Of a DNA stretch of 64,000 nt, positions 35,593-43,117 are shown in pieces (positions within the stretch are counted from its first letter, which is position 1; each line of letters begins with the position of its first letter). The DNA comes from Lachnospiraceae bacterium (GTDB lineage Bacteria; Bacillota_A; Clostridia; Lachnospirales; Lachnospiraceae): the NCBI GenBank assembly GCA_016287765.1, contig JAEEWS010000005.1, forward strand, positions 1-64,000, written 5' to 3'. The translations under genes were made by a program, and so were the position numbers. The notes under the pieces are model-generated. The model searched no databases and was not told where the DNA came from. It was given only the letters and a program-made list of their open reading frames with translations.

Positions 35593-36303
35593 TTATGATA
35601 TTATACTTGTGACCTGCATATAGGTCGGTATAAGCGCAAACTCATATATTCTAAAACCTGTATGTCTATCTCTGTAGTCGTTAATAAAGTGTAAAAATGT
35701 ATCGGTCGGGAAAAGTATCTCACATTCGCCGCGATCGCAGATCGGATCAACTCCGAGGGCTTGTGTTCCGCTGTCAACATATATTTTCATGATATCATGT
35801 TTCTCGCTGGTAGAGTCGAGGATGCGATTTCTTGCTACATCGAAAAGGAGTGTTGTGCTCAGGAAACCTTTTTCGTGGTAACGCTTTTCTTTCCCAAACG
35901 GGAATTCCATCTCATGCATCATTTCTTTCGCATTTTCCACTGTTCTGTAACATATAACGTTACTGGGAAGAGGCGGAGCACAAAGAATCATCTCATTGAT
36001 GAGGTCTATTGCAACATTTAAGTCTTGGGGAGCGTCACATGAGTCTATAACACCTTCTCTAAGAAATCCATTGATTGTTTCATACTTGGTTCCCAAATAC
36101 TGCTCAATGGGTAAAGCCGTAAATGCTCTGCGTTTAAAGCCCTGTAATGCCATGCATTCCATGATTTCGCGTCTCTTCATATAATCCTTACAATAGGTAC
36201 CATATCTTTCTGATACAAATGCATTAACTTCTATTTCTGTTTTGTATTCTTTGTATTTTGGTTCAATATTGATATTCTTTTTTAAGTTTGAAATGTTACT
36301 CAT
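35593..36303 (-). CDS. R-S-E class ADP-ribosyltransferase
   Basis: Start ATG 36303 is preferred (TAGGAGAACAACT upstream) over an earlier in-frame start at 36351. The 236-residue product has the three motifs of the arginine-directed ADP-ribosyltransferase exoenzyme fold in order: Arg in VICYRTV (about 130), STS-like Ser in GFLSTTL (about 165), and the E-x-E pair in RGECEILFP (about 200). The N-terminal 110 residues are helical, as in VIP2-type or phage Alt-like enzymes. No signal peptide is present, so it would act inside the cell. Target unknown; phage relatives modify RNA polymerase or other host proteins. Confidence 0.82.
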   Translation of the reverse strand: MSNISNLKKNINIEPKYKEYKTEIEVNAFVSERYGTYCKDYMKRREIMECMALQGFKRRAFTALPIEQYLGTKYETINGFLREGVIDSCDAPQDLNVAIDLINEMILCAPPLPSNVICYRTVENAKEMMHEMEFPFGKEKRYHEKGFLSTTLLFDVARNRILDSTSEKHDIMKIYVDSGTQALGVDPICDRGECEILFPTDTFLHFINDYRDRHTGFRIYEFALIPTYMQVTSIIS

Positions 36304-36385
36304 AGTTGTTCTCCTATAAGAATGTAGTAAAATGGTGGTTACAATGAACAATTATACTATGACGGCGGCGATCTAACTTCCATAA

Positions 36386-36745
36386 GGATTTGAAAACCTC
36401 CCTTCCTATGAACAAATATGTAATTCATCCATCGAAAAAAACTCTATTGCTAGATTTTTATACAATAGCCTTACAAAGTCATATTGGAAGAAACCGCCGA
36501 AATTCTTAACGCCGAGTTTTTCGGGATATATAGAAAGTGAAAAAAACATCAAAAAATGTACAGGAGCTTTAGAAATTTGGGGACTACTGGGGATGGATTT
36601 GACATACAGAAATAGAAAAAAGATGCTGGCAAAGGCATTGGACTTCCTTTCAAGCTTCAGGTTTGAAGAGGTGTTTGTAAGTCGTCTTCCCGATAGCGAA
36701 GCAAGCAGGAAAACGATCCTGGCAAATAACGGGAAATCCCCCTAA
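36386..36745 (+). pseudogene. remnant of a GNAT-like acetyltransferase
   Basis: A frame of 119 codons is open between stops but has no start codon until Met about codon 77 of the frame. The C-terminal part (LGMDLTYRNRKKMLAKALDF, then an ending SRKTILANNG) follows the pattern of GNAT acetyl-CoA-binding helices and the final N-x-S-x-x-x-x-x-x-x-N-G signature. Likely a decayed gene with its 5' end lost. No ribosome site is visible. Confidence 0.45.
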
Positions 36746-36854
36746 ACTCAACATGCTCCATGCCATCAAACAATTCTTGCGTTGTTTCTCGCACGACGCT
36801 CTTAAGCCATCCACGACGTCCTTCTTTTTATTCGCGGTTCTTTCATTCCCCCGA

Positions 36855-36890
36855 CGACTTTTTTCTTATAATCCAACCTTTTTCCATAAT
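36855..36890 (+). promoter_or_regulatory. shared promoter module, copy 9
   Basis: CG at 36855, T-run, CATAAT at 36885 (30 bases on). Confidence 0.65.
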
Positions 36891-37015
36891 ACTGAACATC
36901 ACAAAGAAAAGGAGAAACAACGTTATTCCTTTTCTTCAACTGCCTACGGGCTGCCCCGCACGACTAAAGGTCGTCAACGGGATTTCAGCCACATGGGCTG
37001 AAGAAGGAAATATTT
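36891..37015 (+). promoter_or_regulatory. structured leader, family copy A
   Basis: A 125-base leader with an AAAAGGA / TCCTTTT stem near its start and the block CAACTGCCTACGGGCTGCCC at 36937-36956. ACGAC-TAAAG-GTCGT (36961-36975) and TTCAGCC / GGCTGAA hairpins follow. The 20-base block is identical in the leader at 40012-40136, which has the same overall length. It resembles a regulatory RNA element; family unknown. Confidence 0.55.
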
Positions 37016-38080
37016 ATGGACACAAAAAAGTTTTTAGGTCTTGAGAAGGATGTCATTGTCGTTGATAAGTTCAGCGGCAAGAATTACGTCGTAACAGCCG
37101 TTAACGACGGAAAGGCGACAGCAAAACCGGCTGTGACATCAACAACTGGGGAGACAGTTCCTGACGAAAATGCACCTGCGGTGACGATCACAGAAAAAAA
37201 CTGTGCGTTATTTCGCTATGTGACGAATCCTAACGCCAAGAAGGTCCCTGAGGTAGAGATCATTGACGCGGGGACGATTTCCGTAAACGGTAAGACTGTT
37301 AAGACCGGAAACATCGCTGTTACTGAAGTTCTCGCCAGAGGAAATGGTACAGTGTTCTTCCTGGCAGATGCAAAGGAAGATGCTGTTCCCGGAAAAGAGA
37401 AACTGCTTGTCCTTTATGACGTTGACAAGGACAGATTCTCCAAGGAGATGAATGCTTCAGTCATCGAAGCTGTGTATGATACCGATGACGAGGTCATTTT
37501 CAAGATCGTATCAACATACGAAGAGGAGAGAGAGACGGCCGACGGAAAGAAAGAGACAAGAACAATGTTCCGCCTCGCAGGTTTTCTCGTTTTCGACAAG
37601 CTGGCCCGTTCAACAACGCGTCGTAACTTTGTCGAAGTATACAGTCCTATCGAAGCAGTCAAGAAGCTTGACGCCTCAGATGGGGAAGTGCTTGTTTTTG
37701 AGAGCTCAAAAGCAGCGATCGGCGGCGTTGTCCTTCCCACAGCACCTTTTGTGGCGATCTTCGATGTAAAGACCAATGTTATCACGTACGTCGAGAATGT
37801 TAAAACCGCAGATGTCGTTTCTCGCCACTGGGGTTATACAACACTCCGGGGAGAAGATACAGTGGTTGTCATCGGAAACGGAATTCGTTATGACATTCCC
37901 GATTCAAAGGGAGTGTTGAAGGGCTTCTCAATGCTTGACAAGGTGGATGAGAGAGGAAAAGCATCATTGTTCTTCTCAAACGAAAAGCGTGAGATGAGAA
38001 CCGTGACTGTTACGGAGACCACTGATCGTGGCAGACTGTATGCGGTAGAGACTGTCGAAGCTGAAGAAAAGGTAGCGTAA
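37016..38080 (+). CDS. hypothetical beta-rich protein, 354 aa
   Basis: ATG 37016 behind GAAGGAAA. The sequence is soluble and dominated by short Val/Thr-rich beta strands, suggesting a repeat-like beta structure. No catalytic motif or signal peptide is seen. It is the only gene behind leader copy A. Not related by eye to the gene behind leader copy B despite the shared leader. Function unknown. Confidence 0.65.
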   Translation: MDTKKFLGLEKDVIVVDKFSGKNYVVTAVNDGKATAKPAVTSTTGETVPDENAPAVTITEKNCALFRYVTNPNAKKVPEVEIIDAGTISVNGKTVKTGNIAVTEVLARGNGTVFFLADAKEDAVPGKEKLLVLYDVDKDRFSKEMNASVIEAVYDTDDEVIFKIVSTYEEERETADGKKETRTMFRLAGFLVFDKLARSTTRRNFVEVYSPIEAVKKLDASDGEVLVFESSKAAIGGVVLPTAPFVAIFDVKTNVITYVENVKTADVVSRHWGYTTLRGEDTVVVIGNGIRYDIPDSKGVLKGFSMLDKVDERGKASLFFSNEKREMRTVTVTETTDRGRLYAVETVEAEEKVA

Positions 38081-38086
38081 TATCAT

Positions 38087-38117
38087 AACCCAGGAATTCT
38101 GTTTCCTGGGTTTTTTT
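38087..38117 (+). terminator. Rho-independent terminator
   Basis: AACCCAGGAA / TTCCTGGGTT stem with a T-run. Confidence 0.9.
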
Positions 38118-38120
38118 GCA

Positions 38121-38149
38121 CAAAAAAGCTCCGACCGAAATCGGAGCTT
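38121..38149 (-). terminator. minus-strand terminator
   Basis: AAGCTCCGA / TCGGAGCTT stem whose T-run reads on the minus strand, ending the gene at 38177. Confidence 0.8.
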
Positions 38150-38176
38150 AAAACAATTAATGACATAGAAAGGTGC

Positions 38177-38482
38177 TTATAAATTATAGAGTGGATTTTC
38201 GCGAAGACGAAGATATTCTTCGATCATTTTATCTTCTTCCTCTCTCTTTATCCTACGCTCTTTCCGGATTTTTCTTGCTTCTTTGGAAAAATAGAATTCC
38301 ATAGAATAATCAAAACCCTCCACTAAGCCTGCCAACACGATCATTGCGCCTCCAGCAGCCATCGATGCCATGGTTGTCCCGAAAACCAACAGCATTGCTG
38401 CAATTATGACGCACGTGATCAATAAGGCAAGCAATACCTTTCTGCCCATCGTCATGGGTCTTCTTACTGCGAGTTGTGTCAT
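38177..38482 (-). CDS. small membrane protein, 101 aa
   Basis: Two adjacent hydrophobic helices (about residues 17-35 and 40-55) after a basic start, then a highly charged cytoplasmic tail (RKIRKERRIKREEEDK). AGGAGG precedes the ATG on the minus strand. No family recognised; its orientation sets it apart from both neighbours. Confidence 0.6.
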   Translation of the reverse strand: MTQLAVRRPMTMGRKVLLALLITCVIIAAMLLVFGTTMASMAAGGAMIVLAGLVEGFDYSMEFYFSKEARKIRKERRIKREEEDKMIEEYLRLRENPLYNL

Positions 38483-38577
38483 TTAATCATTCCTCCTTTT
38501 AATAATTTTGTACTTATATTGTAGGAAAAACACTTGGTAATAAAAAAAAGTCGTCATAGCAAATTGATATTTTCAAA

Positions 38578-38613
38578 CGTAAATTTCTTAAGGTCTAAAA
38601 GTTCTTCCATACT
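38578..38613 (+). promoter_or_regulatory. shared promoter module, degenerate copy 10
   Basis: CG at 38578, T-containing run, CATACT at 38608: spacing of 30 kept but hexamer and T-run weaker. Confidence 0.4.
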
Positions 38614-38682
38614 TAAAGTAAAAGTAAAGTTCGACACCGGAGAAAAAGTTACCGCCAAATAAGGCAGAAAGGACACAAAACG

Positions 38683-39087
38683 ATGAACCGAAAGCTTTCC
38701 ACCCCCGTACGACTTCGGGTATTTCAGTTAAAAGACCGTGAACGACGTAGCATAATGCTAGAAAACAAAACTTTTATCGACCTTCAGACGGACCATGTGA
38801 TCGACTCCGATTTTCTTAATTCGTATGAAGAGGTTTACAATACCGAACGTCGTACCCCTCACGACTTCCTGTTTCATACCCGTCGTGACGACTGGATGCT
38901 TGAGTCGTTCATTGTCGACTTTAATGAGTCAGTTCCTAACGACTGCAAGCCAATCGCTACCGGAGATATCATTGTTGTCATTAAGGAAGAGCAGGAAATG
39001 CCGTATTTTTACGACGCAAAGTCGTGTGTGAAATATCCGCTGTTTCTGGAACATGTAAGAATGTTAGAGAAAAGAAAAGCCTGCTGA
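38683..39087 (+). CDS. hypothetical protein, 134 aa
   Basis: ATG behind AGAAAGGA. Soluble, mixed acidic and basic. It contains 10 GTCGT/ACGAC words in 405 bases, more than tenfold over chance. Often the words encode Arg-Arg, Thr-Thr or Asp-Asp-type pairs in different frames, so the bias is not simply amino-acid driven. No family recognised. Confidence 0.6.
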   Translation: MNRKLSTPVRLRVFQLKDRERRSIMLENKTFIDLQTDHVIDSDFLNSYEEVYNTERRTPHDFLFHTRRDDWMLESFIVDFNESVPNDCKPIATGDIIVVIKEEQEMPYFYDAKSCVKYPLFLEHVRMLEKRKAC

Positions 39088-39136
39088 AAGCTTTTAAATA
39101 AGCTCACGGCTTAAGAAGAAACAAAATGAACAAAAC

Positions 39137-39195
39137 CCTCGTCGTGAGGGCGGGATTCCATTGGGAACAATTATTGTGATTACCGTTCCCAATGG
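39137..39195 (+). promoter_or_regulatory. inverted repeats in the leader of the gene at 39223
   Basis: CCCTC-GTCGT-GAGGG (39137-39151) is followed by an 11-bp perfect inverted repeat CCATTGGGAAC / GTTCCCAATGG with a 16-base spacer (39158-39195). The ribosome site GAAGGGAG lies just after. Suggests an operator or a leader hairpin. Confidence 0.5.
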
Positions 39196-39222
39196 GACGG
39201 CCATCACGGAAGGGAGCAAAAA

Positions 39223-39747
39223 ATGTTTCTGGAAAACAAAAAGAGGACCATCTGGTCAAACGTCGTGGCTATTAATGACTGGCGTGACAAGGCCGAAACG
39301 GCTTTGATGGAAGAAGGGAATTTTAATTTCACGGCTCTTGACGTGGGAAGGAAGGCCTTTCTCTTAAACGAGCAACATTTCACTCATGTGAAAACAGCGC
39401 TTAATATCAAACTTGAAACTCCCATTGTCGTTATCTCTGAGCTCAGATACAATGATTGGAAGATTCCTGCTTGTCAGGTTATTCCCGGGAACATCGCAAA
39501 CTGTTTCCAGATGAGTTATGGGGCTGTCATCTGGTATCTGGACACTCACGACGATTTGCGTTCCGTTATGAATCATCGTGACGGTGTGAATTATCACTTG
39601 TTCCGAAAGTTCAGAAACGACCTTACGCCGTTCGATTACGACTACTTTATGAATCTGGTCGTGGATGGAAAATCTGACGAAACGACTATTAGTCGATATA
39701 CGGAAGAGATAGGACCGGAAATCGAAAAGGCCAATTGCTGGAGATAA
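39223..39747 (+). CDS. hypothetical protein, 174 aa
   Basis: Soluble protein with AAGGGAG before its ATG. A central PIVVISELRYNDWKIPAC looks like a buried strand, and the C-terminus is acidic. It may be co-transcribed with the gene at 38683, 135 bases upstream, with an inverted repeat between them. Function unknown. Confidence 0.6.
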   Translation: MFLENKKRTIWSNVVAINDWRDKAETALMEEGNFNFTALDVGRKAFLLNEQHFTHVKTALNIKLETPIVVISELRYNDWKIPACQVIPGNIANCFQMSYGAVIWYLDTHDDLRSVMNHRDGVNYHLFRKFRNDLTPFDYDYFMNLVVDGKSDETTISRYTEEIGPEIEKANCWR

Positions 39748-39816
39748 GCGACCAGGTGATAAACAACGTCGTAAATTAACCTTGCAAATCCTTTTGCCGG
39801 ATCCTTCGCTGGTCTT

Positions 39817-39887
39817 CACGACCGAGAGTCGTGGGGTAAAATAGCGGTAACACCAATACAAAGAGTCGTGCGAGAGCACGGCTTTTT
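39817..39887 (+). terminator. hairpin pair ending in a terminator
   Basis: CACGAC-CGAGA-GTCGTG (39817-39833) is a perfect hairpin. GTCGTGC-GAGA-GCACGGC with five T (39865-39887) is a probable terminator. Both are built from the GTCGTG word. Confidence 0.6.
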
Positions 39888-39975
39888 CGTTGCAAAAGAA
39901 CAAAAGTCGTGAGGGCAAAGCTTGGGTGAAATAGCGATCATAGCGTCGTGGGGAAAGCCACTATAAAAGAAAAGA

Positions 39976-40011
39976 CGTTTTTTTCTTATGATTATAACCC
40001 TTTTTCATAAT
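39976..40011 (+). promoter_or_regulatory. shared promoter module, copy 11
   Basis: CG at 39976, seven T, CATAAT at 40006 (30 bases on). Confidence 0.65.
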
Positions 40012-40136
40012 ATGGAATGTCACTAAAGAAATGGAGAATACAAAAAGCTATACTCCTTTATCACAACTGCCTACGGGCTGCCCGGTGCTATAAGCCAACC
40101 GGATCTGCCCGAATGGGGTGGAAGAAAGAGAACAAA
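40012..40136 (+). promoter_or_regulatory. structured leader, family copy B
   Basis: A 125-base leader with a GGAG / CTCC pairing near the start and the same CAACTGCCTACGGGCTGCCC block (40064-40083) as leader copy A. A CCGGT / ACCGG hairpin follows. The conserved block can form GCC-TACG-GGC, a UNCG-type tetraloop stem. Confidence 0.55.
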
Positions 40137-41075
40137 ATGGAAAGTATTAGAAGAACGGCACTTGTATCCGCATTAAAGAAGCACTTTGAGTCTGCTGACG
40201 GAGTTGCATCCTACGACGTAGCACTTACTGATTGCCTTAAGGCAAATCAGCATTACACAGCCCTCAGGATCACTCCTACCGGCGAAAAAGTTGGTGTTTC
40301 ACTCGACGTGAGTCCTTATGAAAAGATGCTCGAAGATGGGAAAACCCTCGACGAAGTCATCGAAAAAATAACGGAGACAGTACGTGTGGCTTTTAAACAT
40401 GCCCCGACGAATGGTCTCGACCTTGACAGCCTTAACGACTACGATACGATGAAGGACAAACTGGTCCTGTCTCTCATTGGAGTTAAAGGCAATGAGGCAT
40501 TTCTCGCAGGGATACCTCATAAGGTCGTCGGCACGGATCTCGCCCTCTACGCAAGATTCTTGATAAAGGACGACGAAACTGGTTGTTCGAGCGTCGTTGT
40601 GTCAAACGAGATGCTCAACGGTCGTTCTGCAGAAGACGTCCTGAACGATGCCATTATTACCTCTCCTAAAAACCGGCCCGTAAAAGTTAAGAGCTTGTTT
40701 GGAATGGTAAAAGAATTGGTTCCGGTTCCCTTTGAAGACCCTGATCCTACTGCCGAGGAAGACATTCTTGTCGTTACATCGGAAGTGATGTCCGGAGGTG
40801 CGGGAGTGATATTCTATCCCGGCATGTTCGAGCGACTTTCCTGCATGCTTGGCGGCAGCTTCTATATCCTGCCTTCTTCCAGACACGAAGTACTGGCAGT
40901 AAAGAAGAGCGCAGCAGACTCACCCGATATGTTGCTCGATCTTGTGTGTAGTGTAAACGCTACAGAGGTCATTGCTGCAGACTTCCTTGCCGACAGCGTG
41001 TATTATTACGACGCCGAGAACAAAGAGTTTCGGCGTGTGGCGACAAAGAGCGAACATCTCGCCGAAGCCGTTTGA
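40137..41075 (+). CDS. DUF5688-family protein
   Basis: A 312-residue protein begun at ATG 40137. The frame is open further upstream but runs through the structured leader. The order HYTALRIT, VSPYEKMLEDG, DKLVLSLIGVKGN, IPHKVVGTDLALYARFL, FYILPSSRHEVL and DSVYYYDAENKEF is characteristic of DUF5688, a soluble family of unknown function common in Lachnospiraceae and related Clostridia. Length fits the family. Single gene behind module copy 11 and leader copy B. Confidence 0.8.
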   Translation: MESIRRTALVSALKKHFESADGVASYDVALTDCLKANQHYTALRITPTGEKVGVSLDVSPYEKMLEDGKTLDEVIEKITETVRVAFKHAPTNGLDLDSLNDYDTMKDKLVLSLIGVKGNEAFLAGIPHKVVGTDLALYARFLIKDDETGCSSVVVSNEMLNGRSAEDVLNDAIITSPKNRPVKVKSLFGMVKELVPVPFEDPDPTAEEDILVVTSEVMSGGAGVIFYPGMFERLSCMLGGSFYILPSSRHEVLAVKKSAADSPDMLLDLVCSVNATEVIAADFLADSVYYYDAENKEFRRVATKSEHLAEAV

Positions 41076-41203
41076 ACACGTCCGTGACTTGATTTCTTCG
41101 ACGAAAAAGGAGTATTAAAAACGACAAAGGGGGAGAGAGATCTTCCCCTTTGCTGTATCAAAAATGTACTGACAAAAAAAGCAGCCTAATTTGATAGTCC
41201 TAA

Positions 41204-41264
41204 TCCTCTGACGAGAGGTACGCCTAGGCGGTAAGTGTAAAATACCGCCTGACGGGCGGTATTT
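41204..41264 (+). promoter_or_regulatory. leader with competing hairpins
   Basis: Three hairpins in a row: CCTCT-GACG-AGAGG (41204-41217), palindrome CGCCTAGGCG (41221-41230), and AAATACCGCC / GGCGGTATTT (41240-41264) just before the ribosome site. GGCGGTA at 41227 can pair with TACCGCC at 41243, which is also an arm of the last hairpin, so the structures exclude one another, as in attenuators. Confidence 0.5.
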
Positions 41265-41282
41265 CTTGTAAAGGAGGACAGA

Positions 41283-42101
41283 ATGCGTTCTTATGCACAC
41301 AAAGAAGAAAAAAAGATAAATCCTGCCAAACTTACGGCACTCTCCGTATATCATTCCTTTGATTCTGAGGCACCTGTATACTTGTTTTCGGCGGAAGAAG
41401 AAGCAGTCGCCGAACTTAAAAAGCAGGTCGAAGATGAAATCAGGATCGAGACGAAAGAAGCCGGACACGTTCTGGGTGAGGACATCTTCCTTACTAGGGC
41501 GAATGATTACAGTTTTGCTCAGATTAGGATCATAACACCCGATGGCGAAGAGAGTCTCACCGAATGGAACCTTGGACAGATCATCGACCGGACCAAGGAG
41601 GGGGATCGCATGAAGCGGTATCTTCTGGCAACTAATGCGGGAAAGGAATCCCTGCATGAATACTTCTGGTATCCCAAGGCCAAAGAAGATGAGATTCTTG
41701 TGGAGAAAAAGCGGATCGAAGGTGCTGATTTTCACCGTCGATCTTGCGTACATTACCTGGAGGGTGAAAGCCATGCTGCCCAATACGGAGAATGGCGAGA
41801 CGCTCTTATAAACAGGACTCAGGTGTTTAAAGACAACAAGTTTCTGTTTAACGAGCAGGTTATACAGGGATTTAGGCCTTCAGGTTCTATACTGTTTGTT
41901 AAGACGTATGATCCGACCATGAACGAACGTCTCACAAGCTTACGAACTCTTGTTGGGAAGAATAAGAAAGATTTTGCTTCGAGCTTGGGTATTCCTTACA
42001 GGACATATCAAGACTGGGAACTCGGGAACAACAAGATGCCCGAATACATACTCGACCTGATTGGATTCCGTGTGAAAAATGATCCAACGTTGTCTGATTA
42101 A
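41283..42101 (+). CDS. hypothetical protein with C-terminal helix-turn-helix
   Basis: A 272-residue protein with AAAGGAGG before its ATG. The final 60 residues (LVGKNKKDFASSLGIPYRTY, then WELGNNKMP) form a helix-turn-helix of the XRE-like type frequent in Clostridia, where the end of recognition helix is followed by the W-E-x-G-x-x-x-M-P signature. The first 200 residues form an unknown sensor-like domain. It may repress or activate element genes, perhaps its own leader. Terminated at 42199. Confidence 0.65.
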   Translation: MRSYAHKEEKKINPAKLTALSVYHSFDSEAPVYLFSAEEEAVAELKKQVEDEIRIETKEAGHVLGEDIFLTRANDYSFAQIRIITPDGEESLTEWNLGQIIDRTKEGDRMKRYLLATNAGKESLHEYFWYPKAKEDEILVEKKRIEGADFHRRSCVHYLEGESHAAQYGEWRDALINRTQVFKDNKFLFNEQVIQGFRPSGSILFVKTYDPTMNERLTSLRTLVGKNKKDFASSLGIPYRTYQDWELGNNKMPEYILDLIGFRVKNDPTLSD

Positions 42102-42198
42102 GCGATGCGTTCACGGATACTTCCGAAAAAGGAGATGGCGAATCTATACCTCGGTTCATATCCACATTGGCATGAAACAAACAATATCAAACAAGAAG

Positions 42199-42228
42199 AT
42201 CTCTTGCCTTCGGGCAGGAGATTTTTTT
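42199..42228 (+). terminator. Rho-independent terminator with TTCG loop
   Basis: ATCTCTTGCC-TTCG-GGCAGGAGAT followed by a T-run. Confidence 0.9.
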
Positions 42229-42323
42229 GCGTTTTTTAATCAGCGTATTGAATACATATTACGGATAAATCTTAAGAAAACACCACCAGAGAGTGTTTTT
42301 TGATTAGACCACAGATTCTGCTT

Positions 42324-43043
42324 TCACTCTTTGGTAGTTTTGTTAATCTCTTCAATATATCCGGCAGTGATAATGCCTGCTGGAAGTGCAACAATAGCGA
42401 TGCCAAAAACCGAGGAGATCATAGTTATTACTCGCCCCATTGTAGTGACCGGATAGATATCTCCGTAACCTACAGTCGTCAATGAAACTGTGGCCCAGTA
42501 TATGGCATCAAAGAAAGTCTCAAACGAATCCGGCTCAACGTTGAATATTATTAAGGCGGAGAGCAGGATGTACCCTCCTGCAAAAAGACATACGGCCAAA
42601 AGCGATGCTTTAGAATGATGCAGAACGTTGGCTATTACCTCAATGTTCCTCGAATAGCGCATTGCCTTGAATGCACGGATTGTTCTGAGCGCCCTCATCA
42701 TCCTTAATAAACGTAATGCCTTGAACCCGCTGTTAAGGATCCGAAGCGACGGAAGTATTGATATCAGATCTATGATAGCCATGAACGTAAAAGGATACTT
42801 TACAAATGATACTGCGCCCTTCGACAACTTATAATCCGCCGTCAACCAGCGAAGAAAATAATCCATTATAAAAAGACACACAGTAATCTTATCTATTATC
42901 GAAAAAATTGGCATTTCCGTCTTAAACGCCAAAGGGATCAGACTTGCTATGATTGCTATGATCATTATGTAGTCGTATACAGCACTGAAGACGTCCTTTT
43001 CTTCAGCTTTCTCGATAATCTCAAATATTCTTTTTCTGCTCAT
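42324..43043 (-). CDS. voltage-gated potassium channel
   Basis: A 239-residue six-helix ion channel subunit. S1-S3 span residues 20-105. S4 (about 100-135) carries regularly spaced Arg/Lys (RLLRMMRALRTIRAFKAMR), the voltage sensor. The pore loop has the selectivity filter TTVGYGD near residue 190, followed by S6 with IVALPAGIITAG. Such Kv-type tetramers pass K+ across the cytoplasmic membrane. ATG follows GGAGGTCTATGAG. Monocistronic and in minus orientation; probably host-type cargo. Confidence 0.9.
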   Translation of the reverse strand: MSRKRIFEIIEKAEEKDVFSAVYDYIMIIAIIASLIPLAFKTEMPIFSIIDKITVCLFIMDYFLRWLTADYKLSKGAVSFVKYPFTFMAIIDLISILPSLRILNSGFKALRLLRMMRALRTIRAFKAMRYSRNIEVIANVLHHSKASLLAVCLFAGGYILLSALIIFNVEPDSFETFFDAIYWATVSLTTVGYGDIYPVTTMGRVITMISSVFGIAIVALPAGIITAGYIEEINKTTKE

Positions 43044-43117
43044 CTCATAGACCTCCGGTGTACGTATGGTAAGATATATCAGACGAAAGGCGTATCACTC
43101 AAATATAAGTACTTTTC

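Noticed and set aside
40017..40136. Upstream extension of the DUF5688 gene
   Set aside because: The extension runs through the conserved structured leader and lacks a ribosome site; ATG 40137 fits the family start.
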